Of a stretch of 64,000 bases of DNA, positions 53,575 to 64,000 are shown piece by piece. Source of the DNA: Sphagnum compactum. Taxonomy: Eukaryota > Bryophyta > Sphagnopsida > Sphagnales. Within the stretch, counting starts at the first letter, position 1; every line of letters begins with the position of its first letter. The stretch covers positions 10,350,875-10,414,874 of the forward strand of contig OZ234495.1 of the NCBI GenBank assembly GCA_965153455.1, given 5' to 3'. The notes beneath the pieces are model-generated. The model had not been told where the DNA came from. It did not search any database and saw nothing but the letters and a program-made list of their open reading frames with translations. The position numbers were made by a program, and so were the translations under genes.

Positions 53575-54017
53575 GGCCCACTTTTACACTAGGAGTCCTA
53601 GCCTTGACCCTAGTGTAAAGCCCTTGGGGCTGATTTCAACTTTTGCACCAATAGGAATGCTGGATTTGGGTTGAACATTGGCCCTGACTCCTCCTAGTAT
53701 AAAGCCGGCTTCACACTAGGAGTGAAGGCTGAAATAGAAAAAAAAACCTTTTCAATCTGCCCCAAGTACTAAATAAATGCTGAACTTTATGGCCTTGTAT
53801 TGGCCCCAAGGCTGAAAAAAAAAAGGATACCATCAAATTTGGGAGGCCAATTTGCAACCCCCTTGGGACCAGATGTTCCAGCATTTATTAATATCCTGAC
53901 GTCAATAAATATTCTAGCATTTATTAGTAACTTGGGGCTAATTTGCAACCCAAAAATGGTCAAAGTTGGTCCCAAGATTTTTTCGCCCTGAGTCGACTCC
54001 TAGTGTAAAGTGGGCAT
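53575..54017. mobile_element. PIF/Harbinger-like MITE, copy B (rearranged)
   Basis: This copy shares the GGCCCACTTTTACACTAGGAG-type end with copy A, and is flanked by TTA at 53572-53574 and 54018-54020. From about 53,730 onward it runs collinear with copy A (GGCCTTGTATTGGCC, AAAGGATACCATCAAATTTG, CTAGCATTTATTAGT). Its first internal block (about 53,605-53,700) is the reverse complement of the matching block in copy A, and is itself bordered by extra terminus-like CTAGTGTAAAGCC and TTCACACTAGGAGT words. This suggests nesting or an internal inversion. Confidence 0.85.
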
Positions 54018-54485
54018 TTAATCTAACTAAGCATGGGATAAATCTATAATATTATTATTTTTAGAAGCAATAATTTTGGGGTTTTTAGTTTTTTCCAATA
54101 GGAAGCGGCATTCTAAAACTTTACTTTTCTACTTTCCTTTTCTAATCTCTATAGCCAAATTTGGCTTATTCCTCTTGTGGACGATGCCACTCCACCTACC
54201 CCAAGACAAAAAAACCCTGTGCAGAGGAGGAGGAAATGAGAGGGAGAAATGAAAAGGCAAAAGGGGCTAGCGGTTGTGTTTGTGTGCGAGGACGTTGTTC
54301 GTGTTCAGTGACTGGGGCATGGAGGAATCGTGGTGCGACAGGAGGAGCATTGTGACAGCTGTTGCAATGCTGAGACTAAAGCGATGAAGCTAGTTCCTGC
54401 GGATGCCACCTGGGGCTGGGCTGCCTTCGCCGTCTTGTCTTGTTGTTCGCTGTTCTCGGCTGGTACCACACAACATACACAACCT

Positions 54486-54735
54486 CTCAATCTCTCTCTC
54501 TCTCTCCCCGCCCTACCCCCGGCTTCACCCATTCCCCACCACAAGCTAGTTGAAAAGTTCTCTGTCGCCGCATAGTTATTATCGTCTTTTGACCTTTCTC
54601 TCTCGGGAGAGCCTTGCCTTTTGAGGTCTCTCTCCTAGCTTTAATTTTAGAAGTTTCAGAACTGCAGATGTTAGGAAGTTCGTGAAATTGCTTGCTAGTG
54701 TCGAAAACTCCCTCTCCCTCTCTCTCTCGTTCGTG
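54486..54735. promoter_or_regulatory. CT-rich leader region of the lipase gene
   Basis: Two (TC)n tracts (about 54490-54507 and 54710-54728) lie 350-600 bp upstream of the lipase start codon, in a region that is GC-richer than the intergenic DNA to its left. Pyrimidine-rich (Y-patch or CT) tracts are common around plant transcription starts and in 5' UTRs. No TATA box was clear, so the transcription start is not placed. Confidence 0.4.
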
Positions 54736-55078
54736 AATTTTTTTTTGGTGACGGAGCGCGTTGTACCTATTTGGGTAATCGAGCTCTAATCATAGTGGTT
54801 TTATATCGAAGCTAATTTGTGAGACCTCGGGAGGGAGGAATTGGACCTTTATCGACAACCTTCTTCGATAGCCATGCTGCCATGCACTTCGTCAATCGGG
54901 AAATGAGTCCGTTATTGAGTTCCCCAGAGATATTGGGAAATCCATGTTGGGATTATTTTTTCCCCTACGTCGTACTCCCATCGAGAGCGTAACGGTGGTA
55001 GGACTAATTGGGAAGTGCTTTAGTGCGAACCTCTGAATTCGGAAGAATTTGGGTGCGTGTAGGAAAGGCTAGGATAAT

Positions 55079-57358
55079 ATGGCGAGTTTGGGGAAGATTA
55101 TCAGAGATGACAGACACCCAGTATGGCTGGTGGACTCCATCATCTTGTCCGCAGTAGTGTACTCCAGCAAGCCGGACGAGGAGCTGAAAATCATGGAGAA
55201 GGATTATGGGCTTCCAGCTTCCGCGAAATATGAATTTATTTCGGAGGAGGAACTGCGGGAGAACGGATTTGGCAATTGCAAGCAATCACTTTTGGTCGTG
55301 AGGTCATTGACTGATGGCCATTTTGTGGTGGCCTGTCGAGGAACCACTGATATCAGTGACGCTCTCACTGATCTCAACTTCATCCAGAGAACTATGACTT
55401 TGAGCCCCGGAGCTGCACATGCAGGCTTTCTGGACAGAGCTAAGACGATCCCACTGGAGTATTTCAGGAGACTATTGGTGAGGGGGGAGAGAGTAGTACT
55501 CACAGGTCATTCTCTTGGAGGTGCAGTTGCATCTCTTCTTGCCCTCAGGTATATATGATCACCACCTCACATCACAATTGATAGCTGCCAGATCTGATCC
55601 TTAACCCAGCACTACCATCTTCAATTCAGTTGCATTTGAAACTCAAACTGCAATTCTTTAGCTGTTGTCATCTCTGCATGGAATGTGCAAAAATTTGCGT
55701 CAAATTCTCATAAAGTTTGCATTCCGCTGATGGTTTCCAAACGCTAACATTTCACAATTCAGAATTGGATACAAATATTTATACAGGGAGCGAGGGCGCA
55801 TGTTCACTGTCTTCTCACTTCAAGTTAGTGCCCTAACTAAGTAAAGAATGTCGGAAACAATATTTTTGCAGATTGCTGGAGGCAACAGGGAAGTGGTGTC
55901 ATGCCCAACTCCAGGTCTATACTTTTGGCTGTCCTTTCTTTGCTGATTACCGACTCGCCAGGTTTAATTCTTACTCACCAGAGCTTGTATTGAATTTTCA
56001 GCTTTTGGTCATGGCATCCTTCTTTGTTGAGTAGAACCTATTAGCTAGACCTTTTTCAGATATTAGCAACAATACTGTGGAATAAATTGCAAGGCAAGAG
56101 AAGGTTAGGAGATTCATTGGAGACCACTAGTGTCTCTCCTTGAGCATGTTATAAAAGATTGGAATTGCAAACTTTGTTAGAGACAAAACCCTACGTTTGC
56201 TCTCTTGTAGGTTACCTGTGTAAGTATGTAACTGATCTAGAGATGACTGCTGCTTTCATGAAGCTCATGTTGTCAAAGTCTGAAGTTGGAATCATCTTAC
56301 AGGTACATAAACAAATGTTACAAGCACCACTTTGTTCATATAGTATCTCGGAATGATATTGTCCCCAAGGTGATGCCACTTGCATATACCATTTACACCA
56401 TGTGGGCCGGCCTGAACGTTGGTCCTCTCGGGGAAGTGATGCGACTCACACGTATTGCCATGCTCATCCTCCAACCATTCAAAGTGAAGACAAAGAAGCT
56501 CCCCGTTGTAATTGCAGGCACTCAAGCATTGACATGGGCCCCTGCAATATTGCGGTTCTTGCTACACCGAGCATTAGCATTAGCTCTTTCACACCAATCA
56601 GGATTTGGTTATGCATTTGCCGGCCACATGGTGTTACTTGATACACAGACAAATTTCCTAGAATATGCAGATATGGACCACTGGAAGATGGAGCAACATT
56701 TGAGCTTCCATTTGAACTGTGGGTCAATGGATGCAGTACGAGAGCACTCATTGTTGAGCTACATTGAACATGTGTTTGCAGTGGAGTCAAGTAAGTCATC
56801 CAGCGAAGTCCAGGATGTGGGGTTTGCAGCACTGGCAGCAACAGCCGAGGCAGGCATAGAGGAATCTCCAAATTCTCCTAAAGTTGAGGTGTGCACAGCC
56901 ACTCTGAGTATGAAATGGTTCGACGCAGAACAAAGGCCTGTCAAACAGGTATGTCAATTTAGGCATTGGAAGGTACAACGCAGATCCAATGTTGATAACA
57001 TAAAATTTGGATGATCTTATGTAAGGATCTCACATGTTTCTTCTTGATACAGCTAAATGCAAAGGTGATCCAGACAGTGGGAAAGAAAGGCAACAAGTCA
57101 AAGCAACAACCAGTAATGAAAATGAAGACAAAACCATCAGCACTGAAATCGCGGGTTGCATGTCTCATATTTGCAAGGCGCATGCAGGAGGCACATCCAA
57201 AGAGTTATCAGTCACGGGTGAAGTCTGCAGGATTGGTGGAAAGAGTTGCCATGGGTTTCCACCAAGTAACAAAATTCATGCATAGATTTGATTCTTTTTT
57301 TCTTGCATCTACAGTAGTCTGTGTTGGTATCCAAATGAAGAATTTTTTCTTGAGGTAG
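55079..57358 (+). CDS. Class 3 (fungal-type) lipase, alpha/beta hydrolase
   Basis: Class 3 lipases cleave acyl esters of glycerolipids with a Ser-Asp-His triad. Four exons join in frame, 55079-55548, 55872-55961, 56303-56948 and 57053-57358, to 503 residues. The nucleophile is Ser145 in GHSLGG. The preceding strand VVACRGTTD supplies the expected oxyanion region, and Asp205 (SRNDIVPKV) and His295 (AGHMVLLD) are the likely partners. The Asp-His interval of about 90 residues is long and hydrophobic (ALTWAPAILRFLLH...), which suggests a membrane-associating lid or insertion. The C-terminal ~170 residues after the catalytic domain carry a Lys-rich segment (GKKGNKSKQQ) and end in a hydrophobic stretch, FFLASTVVCVG. 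No signal or transit peptide is evident at MASLGKIIRDD. The specific substrate is unknown; monoacyl-, diacyl- or galactolipid are all possible. Confidence 0.9.
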
Positions 57359-57613
57359 CCCTCTTGAAGATTGACACCAATTATTCAAGTTTGACACCAT
57401 TGGTTATAGGCAGATAGTGCAAGAGTCCAGGTCTGTACTTCCGGAATGATAGATTTGGGAGCACAAACCTGGTTGGAAAGTAGGAGTGGGTAACAATTCC
57501 CATAACCAAAGGATTGACATTTTGCATATGCACATGATTCTGCTGTGCAATGGAACAGCAGCTTGACACAAGACACGTAGAAGTGAAAAGGAGAATGAAG
57601 AAGACAGTAGATA

Positions 57614-58370
57614 TCTATCTATTAAGAAAGGTAGTTTGTTTTGTTTTGTTTGTCATGTTGAGATCTCCCAAACCATGGTGCCGCTCTGCCAAGCTCTTCA
57701 TACACTGAGATGGTTTGGTAGTGTTTAGACCTATGGTGCAAGAGGTTATTGAATACTGAACAATTTTTTCAAAGAAAATCCAGTAAAATCAAAAATAGTT
57801 TATATTGAAAAATTGAGGCATGTTCTTGATATTGTCGGAAATCCCTCAATGAATAGGACTTAATGGAGATGATTTCCAAAGTTTTTAAGCCCTAAGTTGT
57901 GGGAATTTTTGAACTTTGAGTAATTTTTGGCAATAAAAATTCAACTAAGCTAGTGTGGCCATTGCCGTTGGCCCAAGTGTTACCACGTCCTCAACTAATT
58001 TTTCCTTCCAAATCCTGGTTTTTTGGGAATTTATTTGAATTTTCAGCTGCAGAAATCACTTTAAAATCAATATATCTCCCACATTCTGAATCCAAATCTT
58101 ACTAAATAAATTCCATTAAATCCTGCTCATCAAGATCTTTCCAACAACACCAAAGGTACACGTTCCAATTCCTCCAAAATTTTCAGCTACGATTTAATTT
58201 AATTTTCAGTGAAGAAATCATTCAATATTCAAGAACTTTTGCACTGCAAGTCCAAACATCATGGAACCAAGCCCATGCACTCCTCCTCCTCATCGAGAGC
58301 TTTCCAAAAACACCAAGAACATGATCTCATAACTACAAAACAAAACAAACTACCTTCTGTCATAGATAGA
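57614..58370. repeat. Long inverted repeat with ~50-bp arms
   Basis: The left arm (57614-57665) and right arm (58323-58370) are inverted copies sharing AGGTAGTTTGTTTTGTTTTG, a TCTATCTAT outer part and a GAGATC inner part, with a few small gaps. About 660 bp lie between them. Inside, near-direct copies of CTCATC(A/G)AGA(T/G)CTTTCCAA occur at about 58125 and 58290. This may be a non-autonomous transposon or a retroelement fragment. No target-site duplication was found. Confidence 0.6.
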
Positions 58371-61300
58371 TTGGAAAACTGCTGGTTTTGAAAGAAGAAA
58401 TTAGTAGGTTTACAAGTTCACACTTGAGCAAATGGCACAGGCCATATCGGTGTAAATTCCATGTAATGCGTTCCATGTCTCATCTTCACACTAATGTGTA
58501 TGGCATGAGACTAGACCAGTCATAGGGCACACAGAACTTTCCTAGTATCCACAGCCCGCACACAAGAAGTTAAATGTGGCACTATCCTTCACAAATTATA
58601 GCTAGAACAGTAGTGCTTCCTTATACTTCATAGTTCCAGTACTAAACCTTGTTGAATCTAATGAGGATATCTAAGTTGTGTACAGGATTTATGTGTTCAT
58701 GGACATTTTCCACCAATTCCTAAATGATTTATCTTGCCAATGTTTGTTCATTTATATCCTACTAGGTGTATGTTGTGAAAGCAGCTCCACCCATACATGG
58801 CATTTGAACTCACATTTTGGTCTGAAGCATGTTTTTAAACATTTCCATGTGTAATGATTTTTCTGAGAAGGAACATTTTGGTTCCAAATGCATTGGTTTC
58901 ATATGGACTCCAAACTATAATATTAACATAATCAAGATGCTTATAACCAATTAGATCTTCTTCTTTTGTTATGGTGCTTAACAATAATTATGTGGTAAAT
59001 TAAGAATCTGATAAACAATTGCTTTCAAGTGGAAGATGACAAAAAATGTGAGGTCGTCTTTTTTTTAATTCCATTTCAAATGTTTCATAGATGTTTAATT
59101 CAAACCAAACATTAACTTTGATCCTTCGATTTGTGTTCAAATATTATAGCATTTGGATTGAACTAATGTGACAACAAATCTTAGGCTATTGTGACAATGG
59201 CACCATTTAATTTCCTGGAAGTTAATTGGTCAAAGTTAATTGTGACCACTTCCAAGAAATTAAGTGCTACAGTTGTCACTCCTCTAAACTCAAATGACAA
59301 CAATGCCTACATAACTAAAGAAGATGTCAAAAAAAGCACCTAGTTTTACAAGGTAATTTTGAAGCCTACCTTTTTATGCACACCCAATTGCAAATGGTGA
59401 TTTTCCTATACGCTTTCTAAAGGGTTGGATGGCCAAATGCAAGGGAATGCCAATGAATTGGGTGTTGTATGGAATCCATTGAAATAAAGAACAAATGAAG
59501 AAGGCACCATCAATGTGAACACCATTGAAAGGCAACATCTTGATTGCATTTTTTCAAAGGTTGTGATTTCTTTAAATGAGGACCTTAATAATATGATTGC
59601 CTCATATTGGAGGGTCCAAAACATATGAACATTTTCTTATCTAAGCAAATAACACTACTTTAAAAACTTATTAAAGATGCATAAGAGGAATCTAAAAGCT
59701 TACTATTGATTTGAAAACTCAAATGTTTAAGTTCCAAGGTCATGAATGACTATTAGTATAAGCCTTCTTTAACAAGAAAAACCTTTGAAGGAAGAAGAGA
59801 AAATTTACAAAACCCTAGATTAAAAGTGTCAAATTTGCATGATGGTGCTATTGCTTGTGATCATAAATGTAAGCATATTTTATATGCAAGTATTTTGGAG
59901 AAGGAAAAAGTAAGGTTGTTTGGCATAATTGAGGATATTAAAAAAAGTTGGACAGTTAGACAAGTTAAACATGACATGGAAATTCAAGATTTCTTGGTGA
60001 AGAGAGAAGCATGAAGAAAATGAATAGAAGGTTGTGTGTGAAAGGCTACAAAAAATCTCAATCAATTTATAGAAGATGGGTGTTAAAGCAAATAGTAGCA
60101 AAGTCTGGATTCAAGGTCTTATCTACCAAACCTAGCTCATGTCAAGTGGTGCACGTGTGAATACACGCCACCTACCCATAGAAAATGCACCTAACTTTAG
60201 AAGCCTTATGTTCACTAATTGTGTGGTGTGTATATTCAACTTCTCTAACAACAATATTGTATTGACATCATGCATGGTTGTGCTTATCACAACTTTTGTA
60301 TTGTTGTACATTTAGAAACCATTAATGAAGGCATTAGGAATGGTGTAGGTGAACACAAGTCCAATGGTAACCAAAAATAATGGGTATGCCAATTTAAACT
60401 TTGATACTCCAAACCTATCAATCATCGCTGACAAAGAGACATGCGGATGATGTACAATCCCTAAATGAAGTCGTTGGAAAAGAAAAGACCTCACATGATC
60501 TTCGTGTGAAAGTGGTTGTTAAAGGCAAGGCATCAAAAGAACAAATTGTTGCCAACATGAGAGGAAGGAGAGCTATGATGGGTTGGCTGCATATGCTTAT
60601 AAGAAAGGAAGAGATATATCCACCCTAGCAACCCCTTTAGTTGAAGCATGTTCAAGGTGAGTTTCACACAATTAAATTTGTAGCCTACCTAGATCATTTT
60701 GTTTTAGTTGGTTGTGTTAGTAGGCAGTCCTTTCCATGAACATCTACATTTTACTTTCCAACATACCTACAAGTGCTTGTAGGGATGGAATTGGTGAATG
60801 TTGGTTGGAAATTAATATAGCAAGAGGAGTAGCCCTAAATATGGATGTTATGTGTGTGGGTGAAGAAATTAGTTCACATGTCTAGTTTTTTGCTTTATGG
60901 CTAAGGTTTTCAATAGACAAAAGGACTATGTGTGCCATGGATGTTTTCTTACAATTAACTTGCATTGCTCATGTGATCAAGGAGCTCACTTTGCAGGTGC
61001 ATCAAAAGTGACAACAAGTCAAAGGGAAGCTAAACTAACTAAGGAAAAAGGGATCTATGTCTACCTAGAAATAACTTGGAAGTTAACTGTATTACCAGGA
61101 GGTACCCATATTCTGGTTGCACCCTTGTACAAGGCATTAACGATCATGAAGCACCTGTGTAAGGCAAGGACTAAGGACCAAGAATGGGGCTGTTCTGGGA
61201 ATGAGGGTCTGGCTTGAGCCAAGCACAGGACCCAAATTCTCAGAATGGCCCCATTCAAAGTCTTCACATAACAGAAAGAATCTGGCAGAACTTAAGAGCC

Positions 61301-62712
61301 GTGATCCATTTGAAAAGGAGAGGAGGCACCTTATGCATAAGATGCCATCCTCTGTTTAGGCAGAAATTTTTGCTGTGGGTAAGACACACTCTCCACATAC
61401 ACTAGAAAACTTCTACAAGTTCTTTACATTCCAGGACACTTTGTTTAATCAGAAAAGGTATTTCAGTCAATGCTATATGATGTTCAACATGCCAGTTGCC
61501 CATTTGCTAAGTTTGGAGGTAGTTTGATTAATCAATTAAGATGTTTCAATCTGTGTCATATGATGTTAACTTAATGTCCCATGAACATGATTACGCTACC
61601 TATTTGAAGGTGAGGATGGATGGCACGTATGGGATGAAATGGTTATAGGGTCTTGGCATGAACATGTGCTACTGTATCTTTGGAATTTTTAGAATTAGAA
61701 GGATTTTCTGAAGTAGCTGATCAATACTTTCTATCACTACAATTAACGAGCCAACCAAATCAAAGCTCGAAAGAACATACAAGGGCAAAACATGAAGGTC
61801 TCTCAAAATTGTATAATTGGTTTGGGACATTACAAGACCCTGGGGTCATATAATGTTGAGGTACAAAATCTGTTGGTAGCAAATACACAAAACTGTTCAG
61901 TAGCTTGGATGTGCTGCTATACATAAATCTCCTTCCATGACAGTAGTTGTAATCCATCCCCAAGCTGCTGGCTGCTGATAGCCATCAGAATTGTAATGGT
62001 TTGCAATGAGTTGATCGACCAGGGTCCCAAAATCCTCCAAAACCACCTTGATTGTTGCATGTGAAGGCCTTTGCATATGCAGCTAAGGAGATGGTCAATT
62101 CATGACCAGATATCATGTGGCAAGGTGCCCCCTATACTTCTCATGCTTCTGATGCACTGGAAACAATCAACAAGAAGTGACTTCAAATCTCAACTGCCAT
62201 ATGTACCCACATTTGATGTTCTAGAGGTGGAGGACAAACATAGCCGGATGAAAATAGGTGCAATTTCTCCCAGAAAAAATCTCTTTGAAGAGAGAGGCAC
62301 AGGGCAGCAAGAACATCATGCGAAGGCAAGTTTTTAGAACAGCAACATACAGTAGTAGAAATTCAAAAATTGTTGACCTACATCTGGTCAAATATCTTGC
62401 AATGAAACTGAAAGCCAGTTAACTGTATACAGGATTCAAGATCTTCAGACTTTCTACTGAATGACCTCATGTGTGAAGTTCAGGGTGTAGGACTAACACA
62501 ACTTTGACCAAATCAGTTTCTGCCTTGCAAAAATTTCTCAGAGATAGAGAGGTATGAAGCAAAAAGAGTGATAATTGGAGATTGAGAACATCAGAAGCCC
62601 ACTACAGATAAAAGAGGTAAAACCAAATATCTGTGCTCAATTGTTAAAAGTCTAACTGAGTTCTTCATCTTACAGCTTAACCCTAAAACTTCTAACACAA
62701 AACCTATCAGCT
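58371..62712. other. Intergenic region, no supported gene
   Basis: About 4.3 kb between the lipase and the minus-strand methyltransferase. Short open frames occur (for example 59826-60014 and 60401-60628, both Lys-rich) but show no recognisable domain or splice linkage. The right end (about 62.3-62.7 kb) is probably the 3' UTR of the methyltransferase gene. Some of the AT-rich stretch around 59-61 kb looks like old transposon-derived sequence, without a diagnostic motif. Confidence 0.5.
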
Positions 62713-63972
62713 CTAGTACACAAATGGCAAATATTTGTGCTTTGTGCGATCCCTGTATGAAGTGTAAGATGGCCCAAATCTGTGCACCAATTGATCCTCT
62801 TCCACCTTTGCCCGCTGATTATAGTAAATTAAGCTCACAGCTGTCAGAAACAAAAGACTCAAATATGATCTTAATGCCATACAATAGCCTGCAAATAGGA
62901 GCATGTAGCTGGCATACATTGGGTGCCGCACAAACCTGTATGGCCCAAATGAAACCACAGCTCCTGGCTTCACCAACCGATCAGAGTACTTCCCCAAGAA
63001 ATACGTAGAATAGTATTGTAGCACAACAGCTAAAGCAAGAACAGCTGCTGCAAGCTTACTCTTCCAACCCCAATTCCATGTGAAGACCAAGAATGGAGCT
63101 TCATAGGCTGCAAACCAATGGCCTACAATGACAGCAACACTGAATCCAATTTGTGCAAGCTTGGATGGTGTACTCACCCAGTCTGTGTCATCATTGGGGA
63201 TGCTCAGACTTCCATAAAGCCGTGACCGGATGATGGCGTTGATAGAGAAGAAAAAGGAGTAGAGAAAGAACAGCAAAAGAGGCCAGCCATCCACAAAACC
63301 ATGGAAATGAGCAAGAGGCACTAAAACTATCCACGCGAGAGCACCACCGAGCATCAGGACCTGTTCCCATTCCTTTGGTTTTGCATTGGCTCGTCTCGCC
63401 GCTATCACTAATGTCCATATTCCCAAGGCTATGGCTGTTGGCCATGGCCAGATAACCAGAAACCAGCTCCCATACATCCATAAATCGGCATTCAAAATAG
63501 TGGCTTGTGCCAGAATGCTAAGAAGCGTCCACGAAGCAGCGGCAATCGCAAGGGTTGCCGTTGCCTTCAGCGGACTAATCTGGGTTATATCTGAGAGCTG
63601 CTTCACGTGACCTAGAAATGGTAAAGTTATTCCTCCTCTCTCCTCCTCATCCGCCTCTTCACTGCGGGCTCTTCCTCCAAGTGCACACACAGCAACACCA
63701 TTCCCGTTCCTAAACCCTGGCAAGAGCTTTGGTTTCAGAACCCTAGCTCCACAACCAGACTGAACTGTATCCGCCCGACCTTGAACGCCCCAGCCATATC
63801 TCCTGCACCGTTCTGCCAAACCACAAGAAATCCCGGCACCATTTTTCTGCACAACTGGGCAGCAGCCCAAAACCCTCGCATTTTGCCTAGCCTTCTGAGC
63901 CTTTAGTGACGAGAAACACGAAGACAGCGACACAGAAAACGTACCACCAGAACGCAAACAAGACGCCATCAC
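62713..63972 (-). CDS. Plastid-targeted membrane methyltransferase-like (ICMT/PEMT fold)
   Basis: A single-exon, 419-residue protein. The first ~100 residues are rich in Ser, Arg, Ala and Gly and acid-poor (SLSSCFSSLKAQKARQNAR), which suggests a chloroplast transit peptide; an acidic patch (EEADEEERGG) follows. At least six hydrophobic segments come next (about residues 135-155, 165-190, 205-240, 270-290, 305-325, 352-385). The diagnostic C-terminal motif RHPMYASYM (349-357) followed by VEEDQL (390-395) matches isoprenylcysteine carboxyl methyltransferase and phospholipid N-methyltransferase families, where RHPxY and a paired Glu bind S-adenosylmethionine. The final HRFG-SYTSYR stretch is also typical. 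The plastid prediction and extra N-terminal helices argue against canonical ER ICMT, so substrate is unknown. Two Met codons begin the frame; only 28 bp of upstream sequence is in the window, so an additional upstream exon cannot be excluded. Confidence 0.85.
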   Translation of the reverse strand: MMASCLRSGGTFSVSLSSCFSSLKAQKARQNARVLGCCPVVQKNGAGISCGLAERCRRYGWGVQGRADTVQSGCGARVLKPKLLPGFRNGNGVAVCALGGRARSEEADEEERGGITLPFLGHVKQLSDITQISPLKATATLAIAAASWTLLSILAQATILNADLWMYGSWFLVIWPWPTAIALGIWTLVIAARRANAKPKEWEQVLMLGGALAWIVLVPLAHFHGFVDGWPLLLFFLYSFFFSINAIIRSRLYGSLSIPNDDTDWVSTPSKLAQIGFSVAVIVGHWFAAYEAPFLVFTWNWGWKSKLAAAVLALAVVLQYYSTYFLGKYSDRLVKPGAVVSFGPYRFVRHPMYASYMLLFAGYCMALRSYLSLLFLTAVSLIYYNQRAKVEEDQLVHRFGPSYTSYRDRTKHKYLPFVY

Positions 63973-64000
63973 AGCTCAACAAATCCAGGACACAAAAAAC

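Noticed and set aside
59826-60631. Retrotransposon polyprotein fragments
   Set aside because: The frames are Lys-rich but lack any protease, reverse transcriptase or integrase motif.
1-64000. CRISPR array, bacterial operon or organelle genome segment
   Set aside because: There are no regularly spaced identical repeats and genes are spliced with GT-AG introns. Content and composition fit plant nuclear DNA.

Overview
The window looks like nuclear DNA of a land plant. It carries spliced genes with GT-AG introns, mostly about 100-800 bp. Three of the products belong to plant-type families: a thylakoid-type signal peptidase, a plant-type tomosyn and an IST1-like protein with a long plant-style tail. 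Intergenic DNA is AT-rich and holds degraded DNA transposons. A seed-free plant such as a moss is plausible from the compact introns and general style, but the sequence alone does not settle this.

Layout. Positions 1 to about 21,500 are AT-rich and gene-poor. They hold microsatellites, a degenerate TAA-rich tandem array (about 9.4-9.9 kb), a broken hAT-type transposase (14.5-17.9 kb, minus strand) and a 130-bp CACTA-like MITE with a CAT target-site duplication. From about 21.5 kb base composition becomes more balanced and genes appear. They are: a 24-exon tomosyn/syntaxin-binding-protein-5 gene (22017-31200, +), for which I could join every exon in frame to a 1,177-residue protein; an organelle-targeted glucose/ribitol-dehydrogenase-like SDR (35125-37832, -); a six-exon thylakoidal processing peptidase (41185-44259, -); an IST1-like ESCRT regulator (45972-49013, +); a class 3 lipase (55079-57358, +); and a single-exon membrane methyltransferase of the ICMT/PEMT type (62713-63972, -).

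The genes do not form a pathway. Three act in membrane traffic or lipid biology (tomosyn in SNARE control, IST1 in ESCRT/endosome sorting, the lipase), and two or three are probably organellar (SDR, signal peptidase, methyltransferase). The peptidase and IST1 genes are divergent, and their shared upstream region contains two MITEs.

The most notable observations are non-coding or decay-related. Two copies of a PIF/Harbinger-like MITE have TTA duplications and an internal block in opposite orientation. A 1.58-kb element flanked by an 8-bp duplication carries a GC-rich interior unlike its surroundings. A hairpin with perfect 38-bp arms lies upstream of the SDR gene. The IST1 coding tail continues for about 900 bp past the stop as a frame-broken relic. 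I found no CRISPR array, tRNA or rRNA, and no convincing new multi-gene system.
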